64,000 bases of DNA from Buttiauxella sp965119215 (GTDB taxonomy: Bacteria > Pseudomonadota > Gammaproteobacteria > Enterobacterales > Enterobacteriaceae): the NCBI GenBank assembly GCA_965119215.1, contig CBCPKK010000017.1, positions 1 through 64,000 on the forward strand. Direction: 5' to 3'. Every line of letters begins with the position of its first letter. Positions within the stretch are counted from its first letter, which is position 1. Below are positions 8,720-15,832 of the stretch, piece by piece. Position numbers and translations under genes: made by a program. A model generated the notes under the pieces. It did no database searches, had not been told where the DNA came from, and saw only the letters and a list, made by a program, of their open reading frames with translations.

Positions 8720-9580
8720 ATGCTATTTTCATTTATCCGCGGACTAAAATTTCCGAGCAACTTATTATCCCACCCGTTGTTATTAACTCAAGCGGCATTA
8801 TTAGGGTTAATAATACTGCCACCGGCAGTTAATGCCACTGGTTCGAATACTTCAGATAAATCCCCGATGTTTTCTGCCGCGCAGCAAGAAGAAATTGGGC
8901 AAATCGCGGCAATGTATTTAGCGCAACATCCTGAATATTTAACTGCCGCACAGGAGACGTTGCGGCAAAACCAGATAGTTGCTCAGAATCAGAAAATTGC
9001 CTCAGCGGTATCTGGTAATACAAGTGCTCTGTTAGCAAAAAATGGTCCTGAGAAGGGACCTGCGAACTCACATGTTGCCGTTATTATTTTTTCTGACTAT
9101 CAGGCCCATGACAGCTTAAAACTGGAGTCAGTCATTGACAGCTTTAGTCAACAGCATCCAAATGTACGCTTTATTTACAAGGAGTTTCCTATAACTGCTG
9201 GGCGGTGGACTGCATCAGGAACTGCCGCAATAGTGGCGCAACAGACATGGAATGATAAAGGGGCGGAAGCCTATTTCAGCATACGTAAAAAATTGTTTGC
9301 CATCCACCATGGGGAAGGGCAATTATCTGAGGCAGATATTGCCCATGTAATGAAAGAGACTCATATCCCTGAACTCAAACCGGGAATAGAAAGCCAGGCA
9401 TTAAGGGCTGATATTAATAGCAACTTAAAACTAGGACAGAATATGGGGATGACAACATCGCCAGTCGTTATTGTTTTGCCTCAAACTGTAGTGTCGGATA
9501 ATAAAGTATCTGTTTTTAATCATGTCCCCTCAAATGAACAGCTCAACAAGGCAATTGAAATGGCTGGTGTAAATGGTTAA
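8720..9580 (+). CDS. Cysteine-free thioredoxin-fold protein (BcfH/ScsC/DsbA-like)
   Basis: This is a 286-residue exported protein. An N-terminal hydrophobic segment (LLGLIILPPAVNA) is followed by a helical stalk (FSAAQQEEIGQIAAMYLAQH), as in the trimeric ScsC and BcfH proteins. A DsbA-like domain follows (VAVIIFSDY, then VRFIYKEFPI, then a cis-proline-like TTSPVV loop). At the catalytic site, where the family has FxDYxCxxC, residues 129-132 read AHDS, and no cysteine occurs anywhere in the protein. It therefore cannot be a thiol oxidase or isomerase. A structural or chaperone role, or decay of function, is possible. Its last 8 bases overlap the next gene, which implies coupled translation with the oligosaccharyltransferase. 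Confidence 0.8.
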   Translation: MLFSFIRGLKFPSNLLSHPLLLTQAALLGLIILPPAVNATGSNTSDKSPMFSAAQQEEIGQIAAMYLAQHPEYLTAAQETLRQNQIVAQNQKIASAVSGNTSALLAKNGPEKGPANSHVAVIIFSDYQAHDSLKLESVIDSFSQQHPNVRFIYKEFPITAGRWTASGTAAIVAQQTWNDKGAEAYFSIRKKLFAIHHGEGQLSEADIAHVMKETHIPELKPGIESQALRADINSNLKLGQNMGMTTSPVVIVLPQTVVSDNKVSVFNHVPSNEQLNKAIEMAGVNG

Positions 9581-11324
9581 TTCATGCTTTTTTCTAAAGA
9601 ATCAGACCGGATTTTCTAAGAGAAATACATTCTGGCCTTTCACGGTATTACCTTCTCAATGGGTAGTAGGGTGCTTGGCCTGCTATTTCTTAGTTATATT
9701 GAATATTGTCATTCAAAATAACGGAGGTACCCAAGGAGATAATCTGCCTTGGGTATGGACGTGTTGGCTAATGTTGTGTGTATTGCTTGCTGGAGCGTGG
9801 TTTCTGATGCCAGTTACGACCCGTTGGCAAGTCACTCCCACGTTAAAATGGCTTTTTGTTGGCTGTATTGTATTAACATTACCTCTAATCTGGAGTCCTC
9901 ATCGTGACTGGCAGTATCATGCGCTACCCCGATTAATAGGACTATGGGGTGGGTTGTTTGTCTATTTCTCATTATTGCAATGTAAGATAAGCTCCCGACA
10001 ATGGATAATCATCTGGACGTGTATCGTATTTGGAACATTATTTCAGTCGCTATTTGTTATTGGGGAGATATTTTTTTCTTCACTGATGCCCGAGCTTTCA
10101 CAGACCATGGCCAGGAAAATTGGATATGGTATTTTCCAGCAACGAAATGTTACGGCTTCGTATCTCGCTACTGGTTTGGCGTTATCGCTGGGGCTGCTGA
10201 TTGAAGGTCATTTCAGCTTGAAGCGGTCAAAACTTGACTGGATACATCCGCTTTTTCTAGGTGTCAGCGTTATGTTACTTAGTGCAGTATTGCTTATGCT
10301 ATATAGCCGCATTGGCTGGATTGGCTGGGCTGTTAGCATTATTTTTGTTTACGCTGCATTATTTTTTTTACCTTCACTAAACATTAGCTCTTATCGGCGT
10401 TGGATAATCTGTATTTTACCGATCGTTGGACTTGCTATTGGCTACGAACTAAGCCTTTTTGAACCTTCACAAATAAAGCATCCCCACGACGCTTCTAATT
10501 TTCAACGCTGGTTTACACTAAAAGTCTGTTGGCATATGTTCATCGAGTCACCTCTACGTGGTTGGGGTTATGGCGGCTTTGAATATGTGTTCCAGCATTG
10601 GGTGGCGAAGCAGATTCCGCGGCTAGATACACATGAAATGATGAATCATCCGCACAATGAGATTGTGTACTGGACCATAGAAGGCGGCATTACTTCCTTG
10701 GTAGGGCTGATGATAATCGTTGTGGCTGGGATTAAATGTGTTTTCCAAAAGGGTGCTAATGCCAGTCTGCTGATTATTATAAGTCTATTACCGATCTTGT
10801 TGCATACACAGGTGGAGTATCCTTTTTATTTGTCTTCGGCTCATTGGTTAATTGTCTTGTTGTTATTAACTGCTTGTGATTATACAAATACGCGTAATCA
10901 GAAATTGAAATTTAAAAATAGTAAATGGTTCCATAAGGGACTGTCGCTTTGTTTAGCTACATTAGCATTATGTGGATCATTATGCTGTGCTGTTGCATTA
11001 TACAATGAAATAGAACTTACACAATTTGAAATACGAAAACTTGCTAATGATGAATCGATTGTCACTCTGCCATTACCTTGGTTGAACTATGAGCGATATA
11101 TGTACGATATAGCGCTGCTTAACATTGTTCGCTTTCAAAAAACTGCAGATCCACAGGCTTTGAATGAGTTTGTAACTATCAGCCATAAATGGTTAAAAAT
11201 ACATGTTGACCCTGATATGTTTCAAAACTTAGTGAGTATTGAAAGGTATCTTGGTTTTTTAGATCTGGCGGAAAAAGATAATAACGAAGCCAGATATTTG
11301 TTTCCATACGATAAACGATTTTAA
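9573..11324 (+). CDS. PglL-type O-oligosaccharyltransferase / O-antigen ligase family membrane protein
   Basis: This is a 583-residue integral membrane protein with about a dozen hydrophobic segments. Family features are FQQRNVTASYLATG (residues about 188-201, with Q190, R191 and N192), a large periplasmic loop containing GWGYGGFE and HPHNE (H359-E363), and EYPFY (E415) in the following segment. The C-terminal soluble region ends in a helical stretch closing with LFPYDKRF. That combination is typical of PglL/PilO protein O-glycosyltransferases, which move a lipid-linked glycan to serine or threonine of periplasmic proteins; WaaL and Wzy share the central domain. It overlaps the preceding gene by 8 bases. 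Fimbrial subunits are the obvious candidate substrates, by inference from context. Confidence 0.78.
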   Translation: MVNSCFFLKNQTGFSKRNTFWPFTVLPSQWVVGCLACYFLVILNIVIQNNGGTQGDNLPWVWTCWLMLCVLLAGAWFLMPVTTRWQVTPTLKWLFVGCIVLTLPLIWSPHRDWQYHALPRLIGLWGGLFVYFSLLQCKISSRQWIIIWTCIVFGTLFQSLFVIGEIFFSSLMPELSQTMARKIGYGIFQQRNVTASYLATGLALSLGLLIEGHFSLKRSKLDWIHPLFLGVSVMLLSAVLLMLYSRIGWIGWAVSIIFVYAALFFLPSLNISSYRRWIICILPIVGLAIGYELSLFEPSQIKHPHDASNFQRWFTLKVCWHMFIESPLRGWGYGGFEYVFQHWVAKQIPRLDTHEMMNHPHNEIVYWTIEGGITSLVGLMIIVVAGIKCVFQKGANASLLIIISLLPILLHTQVEYPFYLSSAHWLIVLLLLTACDYTNTRNQKLKFKNSKWFHKGLSLCLATLALCGSLCCAVALYNEIELTQFEIRKLANDESIVTLPLPWLNYERYMYDIALLNIVRFQKTADPQALNEFVTISHKWLKIHVDPDMFQNLVSIERYLGFLDLAEKDNNEARYLFPYDKRF

Positions 11325-11372
11325 GTTAAATTCAATTGTGTATTGATCTTTGTAAATTTAAATGAAATCATA

Positions 11373-11686
11373 GATAATGCCTCCAATTAGTAGAACATGT
11401 ATTTTTCAATGAATGCCCCGATGACTTTTTCGTGGAGTTTGACAGAGCGTGAGAAGCCATTTCGGTAATGTGTTCTTTAACGCCGGGTTTTCTTGCCTCA
11501 TAAGTATAAGTGAGCAGAAATACCCGATGGCATTCACGGCATCGAAAGTGGTCTTGACCTTCAGGATTTTGTCCGTGACGATAAACCAGGGCTGACTGAC
11601 AACGACAATGAACGGCGATAGTGGTCACTGAAGCACCTTAAAAACCCGTATTTTCCATGAGATTTCAACTAATGGGAAGCATTGCC
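11373..11686 (-). mobile_element. Internally deleted IS1-family element, 314 bases, with both ends and target duplication
   Basis: The ends are matching inverted repeats: inward from the left, GATAATGCCTCCAATTAGTA; inward from the right, GGCAATGCTTCCCATTAGTT. They resemble IS1 ends. Both sides are flanked by the same 9 bases, GAAATCATA, at 11364-11372 and 11687-11695, the IS1-typical duplication length. Inside, on the minus strand, only the start of InsA and the last residues of InsB remain, joined out of frame. The element is therefore a short non-autonomous derivative that could still be mobilised by a full copy. It lies 48 bases after the oligosaccharyltransferase stop codon. Confidence 0.87.
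11387..11628 (-). pseudogene. IS1-family transposase remnant (insA 5' part joined to insB 3' end)
   Basis: From a GTG at 11628 the reading frame gives an IS1 InsA-type zinc-finger start (VHCRCQSALVYRHG, FRCRECHRVF, YTYEARKPGVKEHITEMA). After that alanine the sequence jumps to another frame encoding the InsB C-terminus (FSRSVKLHEKVIGAFIEKY), ending at the TAA at 11387-11389. The helix-turn-helix of InsA and the catalytic part of InsB are gone, so no active transposase is made. Confidence 0.83.
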
Positions 11687-11730
11687 GAAATCATAGTTAA
11701 TGAACTCTACATCTGCATTAAAGGACTATC

Positions 11731-12381
11731 ATGAGCAAACACCAGAATCTCGATTTGAGTATCTATCCTCCTAGGCCAGAAGCAGAATTTTTGAAGGTTA
11801 TTCAATCCTTACAACCGCATGGAGAGTGTACTGTCCTGGATAAAAATGATATTTTTGATGTGAATTTTCGAAGTAAAAATCCTCGTATTTACCTGATAGT
11901 GGAGGGGGAGTTTAGTGTTCATCGTAGAAGTGATGGTTTAATTATAGCAACAGGGAAAGCCCCTGCCTTCTGCGGGCTCATTGAACACATGCAGCAACAT
12001 GGCTTCCAATATTGTAAACCTATCACCCCATGCACCACGGTTGTCATACATGCCAAAATAGCCACTCAGATAATCACTAAGCATGGTTTATGGAGGGATA
12101 TCTCTATTATTACGATGTGGTATGTTCATATGCTTTCTGCCAGAGATGAACATCTTGTAGGTGTCAGTGCTTACAGTATGCTGAAAAATAAACTTTTAGA
12201 GATAATGGATTATCCATTAGAACGCCGACGTACTATTAGTGTTACACCGTATATTATATCTAGAACACTATTATCACGCAGTACTATTATGAGAATGCTA
12301 TCTGATTTGATTAAAGGTGAGTATATTATCATGAAAAACGGAAAGCTGATCGACCTGAAAAAATTACCTGATAAGTATTAA
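11731..12381 (+). CDS. IprA/YaiV-like winged-helix transcriptional regulator
   Basis: This is a 216-residue protein. Its N-terminal half resembles a cyclic-nucleotide-binding-like beta roll (RIYLIVEGEFSVHRRSDGLIIATGKAP). Its C-terminal half is a winged helix (SRTLLSRSTIMRMLSDLIKGEYIIMKNGKLIDLKKLPDKY). The closing GKLI..LP..Y matches E. coli IprA (YaiV), and the overall architecture and length also fit that family. The effector is unknown. It is the first intact gene downstream of the fimbrial operon and the only regulator in the island, so control of the fimbriae is plausible but unproven. It is separated from the operon by the IS1 derivative and has its own terminator. Confidence 0.72.
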   Translation: MSKHQNLDLSIYPPRPEAEFLKVIQSLQPHGECTVLDKNDIFDVNFRSKNPRIYLIVEGEFSVHRRSDGLIIATGKAPAFCGLIEHMQQHGFQYCKPITPCTTVVIHAKIATQIITKHGLWRDISIITMWYVHMLSARDEHLVGVSAYSMLKNKLLEIMDYPLERRRTISVTPYIISRTLLSRSTIMRMLSDLIKGEYIIMKNGKLIDLKKLPDKY

Positions 12382-12408
12382 AGCTTCGTTAACGCAGTTG
12401 GCAGTCGT

Positions 12409-12449
12409 AAAAATCAGATCGAATTATATCGATACACTGATTTTTTTTA
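12409..12449 (+). terminator. Terminator after the IprA-like regulator
   Basis: The stem AAAAATCAG/CTGATTTTT, with an inner ATCGA/TCGAT stem, is followed by a run of T. It lies 27 bases after the regulator stop codon. The rest of the space up to the IS66-type end at 12651 is AT-rich, and I see nothing recognisable in it. Confidence 0.75.
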
Positions 12450-12731
12450 GGTGATAACTCGGATGTTCCTTCACCTATCGATGATACCAGGGCAAGATCA
12501 CGAACGTTTTATGACCATATTTTGTATGAAAACAATACTTTAATTGTGTGTTAAATGTACTTATTTACATATTTCAGTGCGTAATACGATTGATTATTAA
12601 GCTAATCACATATTAAATAACCACTCATGCTCTCGCCCTGTCGATCTTAAGTAAGCGTCGTTCCTGCACCGTCTGGCAGAACCTGACATTTCTGACAACA
12701 TAGTGGACACCAAATATGGCGGACGCTATCC

Positions 12732-13040
12732 ATGAATTCATTAACCTCTGTTCGTAAAAAACACCCCAACTATCCCGTTGAATTCAAAATAAAAATGGTC
12801 GAACTCTCCTACAAACCCGGCATATCAGTCGCACAACTCGCTCGTGAGCAGGGTATTAACGACAATCAGTTGTTCAAATGGCGGCTGTACTGGCGTGAGG
12901 GAAAGCTTCGTGCGCCTCAACAATCTGATACCAACATGCCTGTGTTGATCCCTGTAACACTCGATGCTGATATTGCCCTTGATGTTCGGCCTTCATCGGG
13001 AGCGCATGAACCTGAAACACTCAACATCACGGTGAAATAA
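12732..13040 (+). CDS. tnpA: IS66-family accessory protein TnpA
   Basis: This is a 102-residue protein with an N-terminal helix-turn-helix (YPVEFKIKMVELSYKPGISVAQLAREQGINDNQLFKWR), characteristic of the first ORF of IS66-family elements. Like other IS66 TnpA proteins it probably binds the element ends. The gene looks complete, but the element around it is not. Confidence 0.85.
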   Translation: MNSLTSVRKKHPNYPVEFKIKMVELSYKPGISVAQLAREQGINDNQLFKWRLYWREGKLRAPQQSDTNMPVLIPVTLDADIALDVRPSSGAHEPETLNITVK

Positions 13041-13119
13041 CCTTCCATCACGGGACACTCCGGTTGAACGGAGCCATCAGAGAAAGCCTGCTGACGATGT
13101 TGATACGGGAGCTTAAATA

Positions 13120-13282
13120 ATGATCCCACAGCCATCAGGCACGAAAATCTGGCTGGTCGCCGGTATTACTGATATGAGAAACGGCTTCAACGGACTGGGC
13201 ACAAAGGTAATGACAACGCTGAAAGATGATCCGATGTCGGATCACGTCTTCATCTTCCGGGGGCGCAGTGGTAGTCAGGTGG
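13120..13282 (+). pseudogene. tnpB: IS66-family TnpB, truncated
   Basis: The start (MIPQPSGTKIWLVAGITDMRN, continuing through DHVFIFRGRSGSQV) matches the N-terminal half of IS66 TnpB, normally about 115 residues. After SGSQV, near 13282, the match ends abruptly, and the frame runs on to a chance stop at 13368 with unrelated residues. This marks a deletion or recombination breakpoint. Confidence 0.82.
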
Positions 13283-13291
13283 CCAAATTAA

Positions 13292-13489
13292 CTATGCCAC
13301 TTCAGTTTAGTTGTATGGCGGGAAAACTGGCTAAGAATACTTGCGGCAGAGATAGATCAACTGCTTGATAACCCTGACACTAAACTCCTGTCCGTAAATG
13401 GTCGTTTGCGTCCTTTTTATTCCGCGCAAAGACAAATATTTGGTGCGCCTGGTGACGTGGCGATCCAGGAAAGTGGATTACTGCTTTAA
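13292..13489 (+). pseudogene. Unidentified gene 3' fragment
   Basis: After the tnpB breakpoint a frame on the plus strand is open from 13292 to a TAA at 13487-13489. It reads like real coding sequence (WRENWLRILAAEIDQLLDNP, then DTKLLSVNGRLRPFYSAQRQ, then FGAPGDVAIQESGLLL). It has no credible start codon of its own and converges on ypfN. It is probably the surviving C-terminus of a gene cut by the IS66-associated rearrangement. I do not recognise the family; it does not match the ends of YpfH or TmcA, the E. coli neighbours here. Confidence 0.45.
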
Positions 13490-13490
13490 T

Positions 13491-13522
13491 AAAAGAACTG
13501 TGGCCTTTAAAGGCCACATAAA
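13491..13522. terminator. Hairpin terminator between the gene fragment and ypfN
   Basis: TGTGGCCTTTAAAGGCCACA at 13499-13518 is a perfect 20-base palindrome, with T-rich sequence on both sides when read on either strand. It sits between two convergent stop codons (13489 and 13525) and can serve both. Confidence 0.7.
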
Positions 13523-13524
13523 AA

Positions 13525-13716
13525 CTAAGGTTTTTTCTTCGGAAAATCGTCTTCGTCATCCCACTTATCGTTAAAGTCACGATGCGGAGGGAGTTCGGGC
13601 TTGTTCGCCATATATTTTTTCGGATCGATACGTTTCATGTCCTTAATAACATTAAGGAAAACGCCGACAAGAAACACCAGTACGATAATCCACCAGTAAT
13701 GTGAAAGCCATTCCAT
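13525..13716 (-). CDS. ypfN: YpfN family small membrane protein (UPF0370)
   Basis: This is a 63-residue protein with one N-terminal membrane segment (HYWWIIVLVFLVGVFLNVI). It has an acidic, lysine-ended cytoplasmic tail (FNDKWDDEDDFPKKKP), as in YpfN of E. coli. The function is unknown. It lies downstream of dapE on the same strand, as in E. coli, and marks the start of the conserved backbone. Confidence 0.9.
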   Translation of the reverse strand: MEWLSHYWWIIVLVFLVGVFLNVIKDMKRIDPKKYMANKPELPPHRDFNDKWDDEDDFPKKKP

Positions 13717-13774
13717 AAGCCTACCTCTCTATCGTCTTCATATTTGTTGGCGATGATTGAATGAAGCTCAGTCA

Positions 13775-14902
13775 TCAAGCGACGAGCTGTTCCATAATGC
13801 GTTGATACATACGGGCTAAAAGTTGCAGGTCTGCGGCGTTAACACATTCGTTAATTTTATGAATCGTCGCGTTCACCGGCCCAAGCTCCACCACTTGTGC
13901 GCCCATCCGCGCGATAAAGCGCCCATCAGATGTACCACCCGTGGTTAATAATTGTGGCCTGATTTCATTATAGTGCTCAACGGCATTCACTACCGCATCC
14001 ACAAGCTTTCCGCGTGAAGTCAGGAACGGCTGGCCTGAAAGCCACCAGTCGAGGGTATAACGCAATTGATACTTATCAAGCAGGGCAATCACGCGTTGTT
14101 TGATATCTTCCTCAGTCAGCTCAGTGCTAAAGCGGAAGTTGAATTGCACAAACATGTCGCCTGGGATCACGTTATTGCTGCCAGTGCCAGACTGAACGTT
14201 GGCAATCTGCATACTGGTGGCAGGGAAGAATTCGTTTCCTTTATCCCACTCGATGGTAACCAGTTCGCTCAGCATAGGTGCTGCGCGGTGAACCGGGTTA
14301 TCAGCCAGGTGCGGATAAGCAACGTGCCCCTGAACACCATGAATGGTCAGATTACAGGTCAGTGACCCACGGCGGCCATTTTTCACCACGTCGCCAACAA
14401 CTTCAGTACTGGATGGCTCGCCAACCAGGCAATAATCGAGCCTTTCATTACGCGCCATTAAAGTTTCGACCACTTTCACCGTGCCATTTTTAGCACTGGC
14501 TTCTTCATCAGAGGTGATCAAAAACGCGAGGCGGCCTTTATGGCGTGGATTCTGCGCGACAAAACGTTCGGCTGCGACAACCATTGCCGCAAGTGAACCT
14601 TTCATATCGGCGGCACCACGGCCAAACAGCATGCCATCGCGGATAGTCGGTTCAAACGGCGGGTTGATCCAGCGGTCGGCATCGCCTGAAGGCACGACAT
14701 CGGTATGGCCAGCAAACGCCAGCGTTTCGCCTTTTCCTCGCCATGCCCAGAAATTTTGTGTGTCGCCAAAATCCATGTGCTCAATGGTAAAACCGATAGC
14801 ACGCAGTCGCTCAATCATCAGAGCCTGGCAGCCAGCGTCGTCGGGGCTCAGGGAAGGGCGGCGGATAAGCTGTTGCGTCAGCTCAATAACCGGGCAAGAC
14901 AT
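13775..14902 (-). CDS. dapE: Succinyl-diaminopimelate desuccinylase
   Basis: DapE hydrolyses N-succinyl-LL-diaminopimelate to LL-diaminopimelate and succinate, a step of lysine and cell-wall precursor synthesis. The 375-residue protein shows the M20 metallopeptidase motifs: FAGHTDVVPSGD (zinc ligand His and catalytic Asp), LFGRGAADMKG, and TSDEEASAKNG (catalytic Glu and metal Glu). It ends with the ATIHKINECV zinc ligand. The frame extends 14 codons upstream, but the start at MSCPVIELTQQL agrees with the E. coli protein. It follows yffB after 4 bases, so the two are probably co-transcribed. Confidence 0.97.
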   Translation of the reverse strand: MSCPVIELTQQLIRRPSLSPDDAGCQALMIERLRAIGFTIEHMDFGDTQNFWAWRGKGETLAFAGHTDVVPSGDADRWINPPFEPTIRDGMLFGRGAADMKGSLAAMVVAAERFVAQNPRHKGRLAFLITSDEEASAKNGTVKVVETLMARNERLDYCLVGEPSSTEVVGDVVKNGRRGSLTCNLTIHGVQGHVAYPHLADNPVHRAAPMLSELVTIEWDKGNEFFPATSMQIANVQSGTGSNNVIPGDMFVQFNFRFSTELTEEDIKQRVIALLDKYQLRYTLDWWLSGQPFLTSRGKLVDAVVNAVEHYNEIRPQLLTTGGTSDGRFIARMGAQVVELGPVNATIHKINECVNAADLQLLARMYQRIMEQLVA

Positions 14903-14906
14903 AGGA

Positions 14907-15263
14907 CTATACCTCGTTGATAAACTGCTGATAGTTCGATTCATTGAAATCCAGCAGCATAGGCTGCCCGGGCGCGTAGAGCAATGGGCGTTTGATGATT
15001 GCCGGCATTTCCAGCATCAGAGCGGCAGCCGTTTGTGCGTCAGTAATGCTTGCCCGATGTGCCTCATCAAGCTTGCGCCAGGTCGTTCCTCGAGTATTCA
15101 GTAGCGCTTCCCAGCCCAGTTGCGCGATGAAACTATTCAATAATTCAGCATCCAGTACGTCAACGCGATAGTCATGAAATGTATACTCCACACCCTGGGA
15201 GTCCAGCCAGCGGCGTGCTTTCTTAATGGTGTCGCAGTTTTTAATACCATATAGCGTTATCAC
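14907..15263 (-). CDS. yffB: ArsC/Spx-like protein YffB
   Basis: This is a 118-residue thioredoxin-like protein of the ArsC/Spx family. The active-site region is YGIKNCDTIKKARRWL, with a single cysteine at residue 10. The family resembles arsenate reductase, but YffB is not an established arsenate reductase and its substrate is unknown. It precedes dapE by 4 bases, the conserved arrangement in enterobacteria. Confidence 0.93.
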   Translation of the reverse strand: MITLYGIKNCDTIKKARRWLDSQGVEYTFHDYRVDVLDAELLNSFIAQLGWEALLNTRGTTWRKLDEAHRASITDAQTAAALMLEMPAIIKRPLLYAPGQPMLLDFNESNYQQFINEV

Positions 15264-15668
15264 GTATTAAATCCTTATTCTTTATATGTGATTATTTATG
15301 CAGATAATTAAAATGATAAAAAAGTCGCAAGGAAAAATATAGCTTAATTGCTACCCTGAATGTGATGCAATAGTGTTTCTTTTAGCGCGGTCGAGTAAAT
15401 TATCGCCAACACTGCAATATTATTGTTCATCCCCCGCATCATGGCTACACGTCTGTGTTTTCGGGCTATACAGCCAAAATCCTAAACTTAGAGAAACATT
15501 TTGTTTCAAGTGTTCCATCACATTATTAAATTTCTGCTGGGCTAATAATTAAGCCAATACGCAATCGACTTTCAATATTTGATGATAGCCAGTAAAGCTG
15601 CGCAGTAACGTCGCTTCACTCCTGATAAGGGATTACGTATAATTAAAGCAATAATAAGCGAGGCGGTT
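15264..15668. other. Intergenic stretch between yffB and ypfM
   Basis: These 405 bases are AT-rich and hold no gene I can support. They must contain the yffB-dapE promoter at the left end, reading left, and the ypfM promoter at the right end, where TATAAT at about 15638-15643 is a plausible -10 element. Nothing else is recognisable. Confidence 0.4.
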
Positions 15669-15728
15669 ATGATTGAACACGAACTAGGGAACTGGAAAGA
15701 TTTCATTGAAGATATGCTTCGTAAATGA
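15669..15728 (+). CDS. ypfM: Small protein YpfM (19 residues)
   Basis: The frame MIEHELGNWKDFIEDMLRK differs at only two positions from the E. coli small protein YpfM as I recall it. That conservation over its whole length, at the same place between yffB and acrD, argues that it is translated. A GCGAGG sequence a few bases before the ATG can serve as ribosome binding site. It runs on the strand opposite to acrD. The function is unknown; the peptide could form an amphipathic helix. Confidence 0.85.
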   Translation: MIEHELGNWKDFIEDMLRK

Positions 15729-15797
15729 TCAAATCTAACCGGGTATAAATACAACAGGAACAGGATGTTCTTATTCTCAATACTCTTTGAGTCATGC

Positions 15798-15827
15798 AAA
15801 AAGCGACCTGGTTAAGGTCGCTTTTTT
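15798..15827. terminator. Bidirectional terminator at the 3' end of acrD
   Basis: AAAAAGCGACC and GGTCGCTTTTTT form a perfect stem with a 7-base loop, 6 bases after the acrD stop codon. The A-run and T-run allow it to terminate acrD leftward and ypfM rightward. Confidence 0.88.
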
Positions 15828-15832
15828 GTTGC

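Larger units (their letters stand above)
12651..13282 (+). mobile_element. Truncated IS66-family element
   Basis: The left end, GTAAGCGTCG at 12651, is typical of IS66-family inverted repeats. It is followed by the first accessory gene (tnpA) intact and the second (tnpB) broken off around 13282. The large transposase gene tnpC and the right inverted repeat are absent, so the copy cannot move by itself. It forms the island boundary next to the core gene ypfN. Confidence 0.8.

Noticed and set aside
9573..11324. WaaL lipopolysaccharide ligase
   Set aside because: WaaL lies in the rfa cluster and lacks the long C-terminal soluble region. The FQQRN motif and operon context favour PglL, though the shared domain means this is not excluded.
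11373..13282. Composite transposon formed by the two insertion sequences
   Set aside because: The two elements belong to different families (IS1 and IS66), lie on the same side of the fimbrial operon, and both are defective. They do not bracket it.
13283..13368. C-terminal part of the tnpB reading frame as genuine protein
   Set aside because: The match to IS66 TnpB stops at SGSQV and the remaining residues are chance read-through past the breakpoint.
14481..15104. Long plus-strand reading frame across dapE and yffB
   Set aside because: It is antisense to two well-conserved genes, has no ribosome binding site and shows no recognisable protein features.
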